This document shows positions 41,517-49,859 of a stretch of 64,000 nt of DNA, in pieces. How positions within the stretch are numbered: position 1 is the stretch's first letter; each line of letters starts with the position of its first letter. This stretch comes from JBBDYQ01 sp035553855 (lineage in GTDB: Bacteria > Actinomycetota > Thermoleophilia > Solirubrobacterales > Thermoleophilaceae), in assembly GCA_035553855.1 (NCBI GenBank), contig DATMJO010000163.1, positions 5,629 to 69,628 of the forward strand, read 5' to 3'. Below the pieces are notes generated by a model that was given only the letters and a program-made list of their open reading frames with translations, had not been told where the DNA came from and ran no database searches. The position numbers were made by a program, and so were the translations under genes.

Positions 41517-43087
41517 GCCAGGACCAGCAGCACTCCGGCGTGCGGCTCGCGGAACTCGTCGTCGCGCTGTCGCTCGCCACGGACCTCGGGCTCGGCCAGC
41601 CGCTGGAGCACGTGCTCCGCAGCACCGCGATCGCCCTCCGGATCGGCGAGCGCACCGGCCTCGAGCCCGAGCGCCGCTCGGCACTCTTCCACGTGGGGAT
41701 GCTGTCGTTCGTCGGCTGCACGGTGGACGGCGGCGAGCTCGCCGACCTGTTCGGCGACGACATCGCGTTCCGCGCCGCCACCTACGACGTGGACACGGCG
41801 GGCATCCCGATGCTCGGCTTCCTCCTGCGCCAGGCGGCGGCGGGGGGCCCTCCGGCCCAGCGGGCCCGCGCCCTCGCCGCACTGGTCGCCACGGGCCCTG
41901 GCCGCATCCAGCGGGCGATGCTCGCCCATTGCCAGGCGACCGGCGGCCTTGCGGAGCGCTTCGGCCTGGGCGGCGAGGTGCGCCGCGCCCTCCAGCACGC
42001 GTTCGCCCGCTGGGACGGCAAGGGGCTGCCCCCGGAGGCCTCGAGGGACGCGATCGAGCCGCTCGCCCGGATCGTCCACATCGCGGAGATCACCGAGGTG
42101 GCCCACAGGTCCGGCGGCACGGAAGCTGTGGCGGAGGTCGCCCGGGAGCGCTCCGGGAGGCAGTTCGACCCGGACCTCGCGGCCGAGCTGGCGAAAGCCG
42201 GCGACGAGCTCTTCGCCGGCCTCGATGAGCTCGACTGGCCCGCGCTGATCGAGTCGGAGCCCGGCCTGCGCGACCGGCTTCCCGCGGACCGCCTCGACGA
42301 CGCGCTCGAGGCGATCGCCGACTTCTGCGACCTGAGGAGCCTCCAGTTCGCGGGCCACTCCCGCTCGGTGGCCGACCTCGCCTCCGCGGCGGCGCTGACG
42401 AGCGGCCTCGGTGAAGGCGAGTCCGCCACCGTCAGGCGAGCTGCGCTGCTGCAGGACCTGGGCCGGGCGGGCGTGTCGGCGACGATCTGGGACAAGCCCG
42501 GACCGCTGTCCCCGGGCGAGTGGGAGCGGGTGCGCCTCCACACGTACTTCACCGAGCGCATGCTCGCCCGGCCGCCCGTCCTCGCGGCGATCGGCGAGCT
42601 GGCGGCGGCCCACCACGAGCGCATGGACGGATCGGGCTACCACCGCGGCCTGGCCGGCTCGGCCGTGCCGGCGGCGGCGCGCCTCCTGGCGGCGGCGGAC
42701 GTGCACCGTGCCGTCCAGGAGCGCCGGGCCCACCGGCCGCCGGCCGCCGCCGCGGACGCGGACAGGCTGCTGAGGTCCGAGGCGAAGGCCGGGCGCCTCG
42801 ACGCAGACGCGGTCGACGCCGTGCTCGCCGCCGCGGCGGGCCGGGGCCATGCGTCGCGCCGGCGCGGTTCGGGTCCCGCCGGGCTCACCCCGAGGGAGGT
42901 CGAGGTGCTGCGCATGCTCGCCACCGGCGTCCGGAACCGGGACGTGGCCGAGGCGCTCCACATCAGCCGCAAGACGGTCGCGACCCACGTCGAGCACATC
43001 TACGCCAAGGCCGGCGTTTCGACCCGTGCGGGCGCCGCCCTCTTCGCGATGCGCCACGGGCTCGTGGATGCCGAAAAGATCGGGTGA
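41513..43087 (+). CDS. HD/HD-GYP protein with C-terminal LuxR helix-turn-helix
   Basis: A 524-residue protein. An N-terminal helical region with an HD-like segment (LFHVGMLSFVGC, ARWDGKGLP) is followed by an HD-GYP-like domain (ALLQDLGRAGVSATIWDKPG, HHERMDGSGYHRGL) and a LuxR DNA-binding domain (LTPREVEVLRMLATGVRNRD, KTVATHVEHIYAK) at about 457-520. The HD pair reads Gln-Asp (LLQDLG) rather than His-Asp, so phosphohydrolase activity is doubtful and it may sense a cyclic nucleotide. CTG 41513 overlapping the upstream TGA is in frame; GTG 41540 is the first conventional start. Confidence 0.85.
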   Translation: MSQDQQHSGVRLAELVVALSLATDLGLGQPLEHVLRSTAIALRIGERTGLEPERRSALFHVGMLSFVGCTVDGGELADLFGDDIAFRAATYDVDTAGIPMLGFLLRQAAAGGPPAQRARALAALVATGPGRIQRAMLAHCQATGGLAERFGLGGEVRRALQHAFARWDGKGLPPEASRDAIEPLARIVHIAEITEVAHRSGGTEAVAEVARERSGRQFDPDLAAELAKAGDELFAGLDELDWPALIESEPGLRDRLPADRLDDALEAIADFCDLRSLQFAGHSRSVADLASAAALTSGLGEGESATVRRAALLQDLGRAGVSATIWDKPGPLSPGEWERVRLHTYFTERMLARPPVLAAIGELAAAHHERMDGSGYHRGLAGSAVPAAARLLAAADVHRAVQERRAHRPPAAAADADRLLRSEAKAGRLDADAVDAVLAAAAGRGHASRRRGSGPAGLTPREVEVLRMLATGVRNRDVAEALHISRKTVATHVEHIYAKAGVSTRAGAALFAMRHGLVDAEKIG

Positions 43088-43117
43088 ACGCCCGATGTGC
43101 CGGCTCCTGGGGGGGCG

Positions 43118-43146
43118 TAGGTTGGTCGCACCCGAGTTTCAGGAGG
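43118..43146 (+). promoter_or_regulatory. Promoter and Shine-Dalgarno site of the 31-codon gene
   Basis: TAGGTT (43118-43123) is a plausible -10, and AGGAGG (43141-43146) lies 5 bases before ATG 43152. A short leader with a perfect Shine-Dalgarno stands out in a region where many genes appear leaderless. Confidence 0.45.
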
Positions 43147-43151
43147 CACCG

Positions 43152-43247
43152 ATGGCCGAGGTCATCAGAAGAGCGCTCGTCATCGCAGCGGCCGCGCAGA
43201 CGCAGGTGGAGAACCTGGACCCCATCCCGGTGGAGAGCGCGTCGTGA
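43152..43247 (+). CDS. 31-residue peptide gene coupled to a methyltransferase
   Basis: A 31-codon ORF, ATG 43152, with an ideal AGGAGG site. It starts MAEVIRRALVIAAAAQTQ and ends in PIPVESAS: a basic-amphipathic alanine-rich N-terminus and an acidic polar tail. Its stop overlaps the methyltransferase GTG as GTGA, so translation of the two is coupled. There is no Cys, Thr-rich or Gly-rich core, so it does not look like a lantibiotic or lasso precursor. It could be a leader for coupling, a small regulatory peptide, or a precursor modified by the methyltransferase. Codon use fits the genome. Confidence 0.6.
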   Translation: MAEVIRRALVIAAAAQTQVENLDPIPVESAS

Positions 43248-44341
43248 GCGCCCCCGCCGCGACCACGGCGGAGACCCGCCGCGACGCGCTGACGGAGCGG
43301 CTGTTCGAGGCCACCGTCGGCGCCCTGGAGCTCCTGAGCGTGCACATCGGCTGGCGCCTCGGGCTCTACCAAGCGCTCGTCGCCGGACCGGCGACCGAAG
43401 CCGAGCTCGCGGAGCGCGCGGGAATCGACGCGCGCTACACACGCGAGTGGCTGGAGCAGCAGGCCGTGGCGGGCATCCTCGAGGTCGACGACGCGGACGC
43501 CGACCCGGAGCTCCGCCGCTTCTCGCTGCCCGCCGGACACGAGGAGGTGCTGGCGGTGGCCGACAGCGCCGCGCATGTCGCGCCGTTCGGGCCGATGATC
43601 GTGGGCATCGCGGGCGCGATGCCGGCCGTCATCGAGGCCTACCGCAGCGGCGAGGGGGTGCCGTACGAGCGCTACGGGGCGGACTTCCGGGACGGGCAGG
43701 GCGCCATCAACCGCCCGGCCTTCGTGAACGAGACCGCCGCGTGGATCGCGAGCATGCCCGAGGTCGACGCGCGGCTCCGCGACGACGGCGAGCCCGCCCG
43801 CGTCGCAGACGTCGGCTGCGGGCAGGGCCACTCGACGCTGGCGATCGCGAGCGCGTACCCGCGGGCGCGGGTGGAGGGGATCGACCTCGATCCCGCGTCG
43901 ATCGAGGATGCCGCCTCGCTCGCTCGCGCGGCAGGCCAGAGCGATGCCGTCGAGTTCAGGGTCGCGGACGCCTCCGAGCTCGCGGCTTCGGGCCCATACG
44001 ACCTCGTCTGCATCTTCGAGGCGCTGCACGACATGTCGCGCCCCGTCGAGGTCCTCGAGGCGCTACGCGCAGCGCTCGCACCCGGCGGGAGCGTGCTGCT
44101 CGCGGACGAGCGCGTGGCGGAATCCTTCACGGCGCCGGGTGACGAGGTGGAGCGGATCATGTACGGCTGGAGCGTCACCCACTGCCTGCCCGTGTCGCTC
44201 GCGGAGCAGCCCTCCGCGGCGCTCGGAACGGCGCTGCGGCCGGGGACGGTCGCTGAGCTGGCGAAGGCGGCCGGATTCGCGAGCTTCGAGGTCCTCGGGA
44301 TCGAGAACGACTTCTTCCGCTTCTATCGCCTCGCGGGCTGA
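43244..44341 (+). CDS. Class I SAM methyltransferase with N-terminal winged helix
   Basis: A 365-residue protein. An N-terminal dimerisation winged-helix-like part (LYQALVAGPATEAELAERAG, about 40-60) precedes a methyltransferase core with motif I VADVGCGQGHSTLAIA, an acidic residue in GIDLDP and FEALHDM at motif IV. The layout recalls O-methyltransferases and the widespread actinobacterial winged-helix methyltransferases of unknown substrate. GTG 43244 overlaps the small peptide's stop. The 3' end overlaps the convergent P450 gene by 19 bases. Confidence 0.85.
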   Translation: MSAPAATTAETRRDALTERLFEATVGALELLSVHIGWRLGLYQALVAGPATEAELAERAGIDARYTREWLEQQAVAGILEVDDADADPELRRFSLPAGHEEVLAVADSAAHVAPFGPMIVGIAGAMPAVIEAYRSGEGVPYERYGADFRDGQGAINRPAFVNETAAWIASMPEVDARLRDDGEPARVADVGCGQGHSTLAIASAYPRARVEGIDLDPASIEDAASLARAAGQSDAVEFRVADASELAASGPYDLVCIFEALHDMSRPVEVLEALRAALAPGGSVLLADERVAESFTAPGDEVERIMYGWSVTHCLPVSLAEQPSAALGTALRPGTVAELAKAAGFASFEVLGIENDFFRFYRLAG

Positions 44342-45648
44342 GGCAGCCGCACCGTCACGCCGCGCTTGGGGACGAACGTCACGCCGCGCCGCACCCGGCG
44401 GTCCGGCCGGCGGCCATGGGGCTCCAGGTCGGTGCGCTCGAGGACCCGGCGGATGACCACCCGCATTTCGAACGTAGCGAAGCTCGCGCCGATGCAACGT
44501 CGCGTGCCGCCGCCGAACGGCAGCCAGGTGTAGGTGTCGGGGGCGTCGGGCCCCAGGTGGCGCTCCGGCCGGAAGGCGCGCGGCTCGGGGAAGAGGTCGC
44601 CTCGCCGGTGGATTCCCGCGATCGACGGGTTGATGTCGGTCCCCGGCGGGATCACGTGCCCGGCCACCTCGAACGGCTCCTCCCTGACCGTGCGCCCGAT
44701 GCCCGCGATCACGGGCCGCAGCCGCAGCGTCTCCTTGATCACCGCGTCGAGATAGGCGTCGTCGCCGTCGCCCAGCGACGCCCGCAGGCGGGCGAGCGCC
44801 GGCGGGTTGCGCAGCAGCAGCTCGAACGCCCACGCGAGGGCGGTCGCGGTGGTCTCATGGCCGGCCACGAGCAGGGTGACGAGCTCGTCCCGCAGCTCGC
44901 CGTCGCTCATCGGCCGCCCGTCCTCGTCGCGGGCGAGCAGGAGCATGGAGAGGACGTCCTCCCGGCCGGCGAGCCCGGGCTCCTCGCGCCGCCGCGCGAT
45001 CTCGGCGTGAATCAGCTCGTCCACATGCCGGTGGTGCTCGGCGAAGTCGCCCATCCGCGCGGGGCCGAGCCGCCCGCCGGAGAGCACCATGGCGAGGAGC
45101 CGCGCGCGGCTCCCGATCGGATCGATCAGCGCGCGGAGGCCGCGCTTCAGGTCGTCCTCGAACGCGCCTTCGCCCACCCCGAACACCGCACGCATGATCA
45201 CCTCGAGCGTCAGGCCCCGCATCGAGGGAAGGAGCGCGAAGGGCCTGCGCACGGGCCATGACTCGATCGCGTGGTCTGCCGCCTCGCGCATCACCTCCTC
45301 GTACGCACGCATGCGCTCACCGTGGAACGGCGGCAGGAGCAGGCGCCTCTCCCTGAGATGCTCGTCGGTGTCGAGCAGGAGCAGCGAGCGGGCGCCCACG
45401 ACCGGTCGCAGGACGGCGTTGGCCTCGCCGGCCCGCAGGACGGTAGGCGGCCCGCGGAAGACCTGACGCACGGCGTCCGGGTGGAAGAGCATCACGAAGC
45501 CCGGGTCGAAAAGCGTGCGAAAGGTGACGACATCCCCGTAGCGCCGTCTGCAGCCGTCGATGAACGGGGCAGGGGCCAGCATGAAGCCGAGCGTCTGGAC
45601 CACCCGCGGGAGCCGCGGGCCGGGCGGTAGCTCTGCCTGGGCGCGCAT
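44323..45648 (-). CDS. Cytochrome P450
   Basis: A 441-residue P450. The I-helix AGHETTATALAWAF (about 255), the K-helix ExxR in KETLRLRPV, and the heme loop FGGGTRRCIGASFA with the thiolate Cys at about 385 are intact. The N-terminus ELPPGPRLPR is the proline-rich hinge and there is no membrane anchor, so it is soluble. No ferredoxin or reductase gene is adjacent. The substrate is unknown; bacterial P450s of this shape often hydroxylate lipids or secondary metabolites. Confidence 0.93.
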   Translation of the reverse strand: MRAQAELPPGPRLPRVVQTLGFMLAPAPFIDGCRRRYGDVVTFRTLFDPGFVMLFHPDAVRQVFRGPPTVLRAGEANAVLRPVVGARSLLLLDTDEHLRERRLLLPPFHGERMRAYEEVMREAADHAIESWPVRRPFALLPSMRGLTLEVIMRAVFGVGEGAFEDDLKRGLRALIDPIGSRARLLAMVLSGGRLGPARMGDFAEHHRHVDELIHAEIARRREEPGLAGREDVLSMLLLARDEDGRPMSDGELRDELVTLLVAGHETTATALAWAFELLLRNPPALARLRASLGDGDDAYLDAVIKETLRLRPVIAGIGRTVREEPFEVAGHVIPPGTDINPSIAGIHRRGDLFPEPRAFRPERHLGPDAPDTYTWLPFGGGTRRCIGASFATFEMRVVIRRVLERTDLEPHGRRPDRRVRRGVTFVPKRGVTVRLPQPARR

Positions 45649-45700
45649 CCGCGGAGGATGACATCCGCAAGCTTTCGGCCCTCCATGCGTTGATTGGGAC

Positions 45701-47113
45701 GTGGGGAGGCGGGGACTCGTCCTGACGTTGATTCTCGGCTCGGCGCTGCTGCCGGCCGGCGCGGCCGCGCAGTCGGGCGGCGATCCCTGCCGGCCCGCGG
45801 GCCTATCCCACTCGCTATGCACGGGCGTCGAGAAGCTTGCCGAGCGGGCGTCCGCCGAGTGCCGGCGGCCCGGCGTCGCGACCGACTCCCAGTGCGCCTC
45901 GCCCGTCGGCCTGCGCGTCGACCGCGGCGCCGTCGACGCCTTCGAGGGTGGCTTCACGCATCGCGCCCTCGCCTTCCAGTCCGCCCTCGCCGACGACCTG
46001 CCCCTGTCCAACGCGCCCTGGGTCGGCACGCACAACTCCTACAACAGCCCGTCCGAGCTGCCGACCATCTCTCACACCGACTCGAACCAGCAGCTCTCGA
46101 CGACCGACCAGCTGCGGATGGGGGTGCGCAGCCTCGAGATCGACGTCCACTGGTTCCCGAGCGCGCGCGGGCCCGGCTTCGCCCCGGTCGTCTGCCACGC
46201 CCGCCCCGGCTCCGAGGGTCACGCGGGCTGCTCCACCGAGCGCCTGCTCGGCGAGGTGCTCGCCGACATCGAGGCCTGGCTCGACGCGAATCCCGGTGAG
46301 GTCATCCTCCTCTACCTCGAGGACCATCTCCAGAGCGCACCGGCCTACCAGGCGGGAGCCGCCGCGATCGACTCGACGCTGGGCCAGCGCGTCTACCGGC
46401 CGGCGACCCCGGCGGGCGGCTGCGAGTCGCTCCCGCTCGACATCGCGCGTGACGACATCCGCGCGGCGGGCAAGCAGGTCCTGATCGTCGGCCGCTGCGG
46501 CGCCGGCCCCTGGGCCGAGCGCGTCTTCGACTGGGGAGGTGCCGCCGAGCCGCACGTCGAGTCGAACTCATCCACGTGGTCCGCTCCCTGCGGGGGCTTC
46601 ACCCGGCCCACCTACGAGGCCAAGCTCGTCCGCTACTACGAGGACCGCACCTGGGTCGGCACGACACCCGCAGGCGGCAGCCTCGGCCCGTCCTCGGGGA
46701 TCACCCCGCAGAAGGCCCGCGAGATGACCCTTTGCGGCGTGGACCTCACCGGCCTCGACCAGCTCCTGCCCGGCGACGGCCGCCTGGAGGCCACGGTCTG
46801 GAGCTGGGCCGACGGCGAGCCCGGGACCGGCGACTGCGCCGCGCAGCGCGCCGACGGCCGCTGGATCTCGGCCGACTGCGCCGGCTCGCGGCCCGCGGCA
46901 TGCCGCTCGACCGCCGACGGCTCGTGGAGCGTCGTGGGCCCCGCGGGCCCGAAGAGCGGCGCGGCCGCCGCCTGTGCCTCGGCGGGCAGGGTCGCGGCCG
47001 CCCCCCGCACCGGCCGCGAGAACGACCTGCTCCGCATCGCCGCCTCGGGCGCCGAGCCGTGGCTCGGCCTGTCGGGCTCCGGCGGCTCGTTCGCCGCCGA
47101 CGACGCCCGCTAA
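45701..47113 (+). CDS. Secreted PI-PLC X-domain-like phosphodiesterase
   Basis: A 470-residue exported protein with a signal peptide (residues about 1-23, ending GAAAQ). The catalytic part looks like the phosphatidylinositol phospholipase C fold: VGTHNSYN (His about 110), and SLEIDVHWF (Glu, Asp and His about 146-150), with LYLEDHLQS farther on. A C-terminal Cys-rich region (CAAQRADGRW, CRSTADGSW) may be a lectin-like or binding domain. It probably cleaves a phospho-ester in lipids or teichoic-type polymers outside the cell. GTG 45701 is the start. Confidence 0.82.
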   Translation: MGRRGLVLTLILGSALLPAGAAAQSGGDPCRPAGLSHSLCTGVEKLAERASAECRRPGVATDSQCASPVGLRVDRGAVDAFEGGFTHRALAFQSALADDLPLSNAPWVGTHNSYNSPSELPTISHTDSNQQLSTTDQLRMGVRSLEIDVHWFPSARGPGFAPVVCHARPGSEGHAGCSTERLLGEVLADIEAWLDANPGEVILLYLEDHLQSAPAYQAGAAAIDSTLGQRVYRPATPAGGCESLPLDIARDDIRAAGKQVLIVGRCGAGPWAERVFDWGGAAEPHVESNSSTWSAPCGGFTRPTYEAKLVRYYEDRTWVGTTPAGGSLGPSSGITPQKAREMTLCGVDLTGLDQLLPGDGRLEATVWSWADGEPGTGDCAAQRADGRWISADCAGSRPAACRSTADGSWSVVGPAGPKSGAAAACASAGRVAAAPRTGRENDLLRIAASGAEPWLGLSGSGGSFAADDAR

Positions 47114-47165
47114 GTGTGCTGAGTCGGAAGTTCGGCTTCAGCACGAAATAACGACTCAGCACACT
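47113..47165. terminator. 14-bp inverted repeat, bidirectional terminator candidate
   Basis: AGTGTGCTGAGTCG (47113-47126) is repeated inverted as CGACTCAGCACACT (47152-47165), a perfect 14-bp stem around a 25-base AT-richer loop that itself contains GAAG-TTCGG-CTTC. It lies exactly between two convergent genes and touches both stop codons. A third GTGCTGA-type half-site in the loop (TCAGCAC, 47138-47144) permits an alternative fold. Confidence 0.7.
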
Positions 47166-47913
47166 ACTGGTCGCCCGCCAGCTCCTTCCGGCGCATCGAC
47201 CACATCTGCGAGGCGCGCTCGAGCTCGAGGGCTGCCGCCCAGGGAAGTCCCGGCGGTCCGAGCTCGGTGCGCAGCGAGCGGGCGGTGCGGCGCGCGAGCT
47301 CCGGGTCCTTGGCCGGCCGGGATGCGAGCTCGAAGGCGGTGTCGTCCACGGCGCCGTCGTCCACCGCGGCCCAGGCGAGCCCCAGCTCCGCCGCGCGCGC
47401 GCCGTCGATCCGCTCGCCGAAGAGCGCGAGCGCCGCAGCGGCCTCGCGCTGGCCCGTCCTGCCGAGCAGGACGCCGTGGCCGCCGCCGGGGTGGAGCCCG
47501 ATCGGCAGGAACCCCGAGATGAGCTTCGCCTCGCTCGCCACCACGCGCAGGTCGGTGGCGAACGCGAGGTTCATGCCGGCGCCGACCGCGCCGCCACGGA
47601 TCGCCGCCACGGTCGGCGGCTCCAGCTCGCCGACGCGCTGGAAGGAGCGGTAGACCGCCCCGAGGCCGGTGTACTCGGCGGGAGCGGACGGATCGCGGCC
47701 GGCCGCGGCAAGCGTGGCGCGGTCGCCGCCCGCGCAGAAGTAGCCGCCCTCGCCGCGGACGACGACGGCGCCCACGGCGGCGTCGGCGTCGACCTCGTCG
47801 CACGCGGCGACGAGCGCCTCTCCCATCTCGCGCGTCAGCGCGTTGCGCCGGTCGGGCGCGTTCAGGCTGATTACCGCGACGCCATCGCGGCGCTCAACGA
47901 GGACCTCGCTCAC
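47164..47913 (-). CDS. Enoyl-CoA hydratase/isomerase family protein
   Basis: A 249-residue crotonase. The oxyanion-hole segments are FCAGGDRATL and AIRGGAVGAGMNLAFATDLR. The usual GGTQRL-type second signature is replaced by HPGGGHGVLLGRTGQ, so specificity may differ from classical hydratases. GTG 47913 lies 7 bases after TAGGCT, but the SDR gene ends only 10 bases upstream on the same strand, so a shared transcript is equally likely. Confidence 0.87.
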   Translation of the reverse strand: MSEVLVERRDGVAVISLNAPDRRNALTREMGEALVAACDEVDADAAVGAVVVRGEGGYFCAGGDRATLAAAGRDPSAPAEYTGLGAVYRSFQRVGELEPPTVAAIRGGAVGAGMNLAFATDLRVVASEAKLISGFLPIGLHPGGGHGVLLGRTGQREAAAALALFGERIDGARAAELGLAWAAVDDGAVDDTAFELASRPAKDPELARRTARSLRTELGPPGLPWAAALELERASQMWSMRRKELAGDQ

Positions 47914-47923
47914 GGACCGAAGC

Positions 47924-48754
47924 CTATTCAGGCCCGGCATCCGCCATGCGGCACGCCTCGACGAGGTCGGGCCGGCGCGCGCCGCGGGCGTCGAGCCCCC
48001 AGGTGAGCCCGCGCAGGGCGAGGAGTGCGGGCAGCCAGCGCGGCGCGCACACCCGCCGCGAGCGCGCCTCGACGCCGCGCGCGACCGCCGCTCCCGCGAC
48101 CCCGACCGGATAGCGCTTGGCCAGCGGGCCCGGAATGCCGCTCCGTGCCTTCTGCGCCAGCGGGTGCGACGAGGCCGTGTTGGAGAGGACCGTGTCGATG
48201 AAGCCGAAGTAGCCGATGCCGACCTCGGTGCCGGTGTAGGCGAGTTCCATCCGGAGGTTGCGCGCGAACGCCTCGACCCCGGCCTTGCTCGTCGCATAGG
48301 CGGTGGACAGGGGAAGCGGCGCGACGGCGGCGAGGGAGGCGATCGCCAGGACGTACCCCCGGCGCTCGACCACGTGCGGAAGGGCCGCGCGGACGCTCCG
48401 CCAGACCCCCATCAGGTTCACCTCGAGCACCTGCTCGAAGGCGGCGGGGTCGACCCTGCGCACCGAAGCGGCGGCGCCGTTCACGCCGGCGTTCGCGACG
48501 ACCGCGTCGATCCCGCCGAGGCGCTCCGCGCACTCGGCGGCCGCAGCCTCCATCGCCCGGAGATCGGTGACGTCGGCGGCGATGCCGATGGCGCGCTCGC
48601 CGATCGCTTCGGCGCGCCGCTCCACCGCCTCGCGCTCGCGATCCACCAGCGCGACCCGCCAGCCGCGGCCCGCGAGGCGCTCGCCCGCGTCGGCGCCGAT
48701 CCCGCGCGCACCGCCGGTGATCAGCGCGACCTTGCCCCCTGCGGCAGCGCTCAT
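47924..48754 (-). CDS. Short-chain dehydrogenase/reductase
   Basis: A 276-residue SDR with TGGARGIG near the N-terminus, NAGVNG, the catalytic serine region LAIASLAAVAP and Tyr/Lys in YATSKAG. It lies between a crotonase and an NTF2-like gene in a run of four minus-strand genes (HxlR, NTF2, SDR, hydratase) that overlap or nearly touch. It likely works on a hydrophobic alcohol or ketone. ATG 48754 overlaps the NTF2-gene stop as ATGA. Confidence 0.87.
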   Translation of the reverse strand: MSAAAGGKVALITGGARGIGADAGERLAGRGWRVALVDREREAVERRAEAIGERAIGIAADVTDLRAMEAAAAECAERLGGIDAVVANAGVNGAAASVRRVDPAAFEQVLEVNLMGVWRSVRAALPHVVERRGYVLAIASLAAVAPLPLSTAYATSKAGVEAFARNLRMELAYTGTEVGIGYFGFIDTVLSNTASSHPLAQKARSGIPGPLAKRYPVGVAGAAVARGVEARSRRVCAPRWLPALLALRGLTWGLDARGARRPDLVEACRMADAGPE

Positions 48755-49191
48755 GCCGGCATCTTCGCGTCCCGGGCCAGGCGCATGCCTGCACGTGCCA
48801 CGGCCGGCCAGGCGCGAGGGCGCCCTATGACCGCCGCGAGCAGCGGGAGGGGATCGAAGTAGGAGACGCGCAGCAGCGCCTTGCCGTCGTCGCCGAGCTC
48901 GAACCGGTCGACGGCGCGCCAGGCCAGCGCCCGCCCTCCGAGAGTGCAGCGCAGGGTGAACTCGATCAGCACCCCGTCGCCCGCCGCGGCGCTCCGGTCG
49001 ACCGTCGCGGCCAGGTCCGGCAGGAACGCGAGGAGCGCGCGGAACGATCGCCGGCCGGCGTCCAGGCCGCGGGTGTCCGGGGTGAGCGGCTGCCGCAGCA
49101 CGACGTCGGCGGCGAGCAGATCGCCGAGCGTGTCGGGGTCCGGCCTCAGCCACCACGCGGCGAACCGGTCGGCGAAGTCCTCGCCGCTCAT
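48751..49191 (-). CDS. NTF2/SnoaL-like protein
   Basis: A 146-residue protein with an NTF2-like pattern: an N-terminal helix (FADRFAAWWL), a loop with the QPLTPDTRG turn, and strands LIEFTLRCTLGGRALAW and RFELGDDGKALLRVSYFD. Such folds form small hydrophobic pockets and include hydroxysteroid isomerase-like and SnoaL-like enzymes as well as binding proteins. It sits upstream of an SDR and a crotonase, so a role in lipid or steroid-like catabolism is plausible, but no catalytic residue is assured. Confidence 0.7.
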   Translation of the reverse strand: MSGEDFADRFAAWWLRPDPDTLGDLLAADVVLRQPLTPDTRGLDAGRRSFRALLAFLPDLAATVDRSAAAGDGVLIEFTLRCTLGGRALAWRAVDRFELGDDGKALLRVSYFDPLPLLAAVIGRPRAWPAVARAGMRLARDAKMPA

Positions 49192-49832
49192 CGCGGGGCC
49201 ATCCCGCCGGCGGCCGGCGCGAAGACCCGGCGCATGCGGGCGATGTCGCCCGCGCTGCCCGAGACCCGCAGGCGGTCCCCCGCCGAGCCCCCCACAGCGG
49301 CGAGGAAGGCCGCCGCGTCCCCCTCGATCACGACGTGGGGCTCCTCGGCGGGCCCGTCGGCCACCTGAACGGCGCCGCCGCCCGTCACCGCGTGGAAGAC
49401 CTCGCCGTCGAGCCGGAACTCGTACGCGCGGCGCGGCCCGCTCGCCGCGTCCGCGTCGTGAAGGGTCCTCATCGCCATCGCGATCCAGCGCGCCCTGACG
49501 GCCCGTCCCGGAGCCGGTGCGCCGAGCCGCCGGATCCCGAACCGCGCGAGGCCCTCGAGCACGGGCTCGAGCAGGCGGCCCTCGCCGGTCAGCTCGTAGA
49601 CGACCGAAGCGGCGGGCGGCGGGAGCGTCCGTCGCATGACGAGCCCCTCCGACTCGAGCTCACGCAGGCGGGAGGCGAGCAGGCCCGTGCCGATCCCCGG
49701 CAGCCCTTCGAGCAGGTCGGTCCAGCGGCGCGGGCCGGGCACCAGCTCTCGCACGAGGAGGAGGGTCCAGCGCTCGCCGACCAGATCGAGCGCGACCGCG
49801 ATCCCGCAGTGCTGGGTGTAGGAGCGCGGCAT
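49188..49832 (-). CDS. HxlR-type regulator with a C-terminal SCP2-like domain
   Basis: A 214-residue protein. The N-terminal 100 residues match HxlR-type winged helices (SYTQHCGIAVALDLVGERWT, LPGIGTGLLASRLRELE). The remainder (ARWIAMAMRTL onward, VVIEGDAAAFLAAVGG) resembles the SCP2-like sterol carrier domain seen in some actinobacterial HxlR proteins. It may sense a hydrophobic ligand and control the operon it heads and/or the divergent hydrolase. ATG 49832 follows TACTCT by 8 bases. Confidence 0.85.
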   Translation of the reverse strand: MPRSYTQHCGIAVALDLVGERWTLLLVRELVPGPRRWTDLLEGLPGIGTGLLASRLRELESEGLVMRRTLPPPAASVVYELTGEGRLLEPVLEGLARFGIRRLGAPAPGRAVRARWIAMAMRTLHDADAASGPRRAYEFRLDGEVFHAVTGGGAVQVADGPAEEPHVVIEGDAAAFLAAVGGSAGDRLRVSGSAGDIARMRRVFAPAAGGMAPR

Positions 49833-49840
49833 GGTTCCCA

Positions 49841-49850
49841 AGAGTACACT
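49841..49850. promoter_or_regulatory. Overlapping divergent -10 elements between HxlR gene and hydrolase
   Basis: TACACT on the plus strand (49845-49850) lies 9 bases before ATG 49860. TACTCT on the minus strand (49846-49841) lies 8 bases before ATG 49832. The hexamers overlap by two bases, so the regulator and the hydrolase cannot be transcribed at once from here, and a repressor bound there would shut both. Confidence 0.45.
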
Positions 49851-49859
49851 CCATGCTTC

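Noticed and set aside
43152..45648. Peptide, methyltransferase and P450 as a proven RiPP cluster.
   Set aside because: The peptide has no typical core residues, the P450 is on the opposite strand, and no exporter or leader peptidase is close by. Kept only as a hypothesis.
47113..47165. Inverted repeat as the remains of an insertion sequence or miniature transposon.
   Set aside because: The loop is only 25 bases, the repeat lies exactly between two convergent stop codons, and no target duplication is seen. A terminator is simpler.
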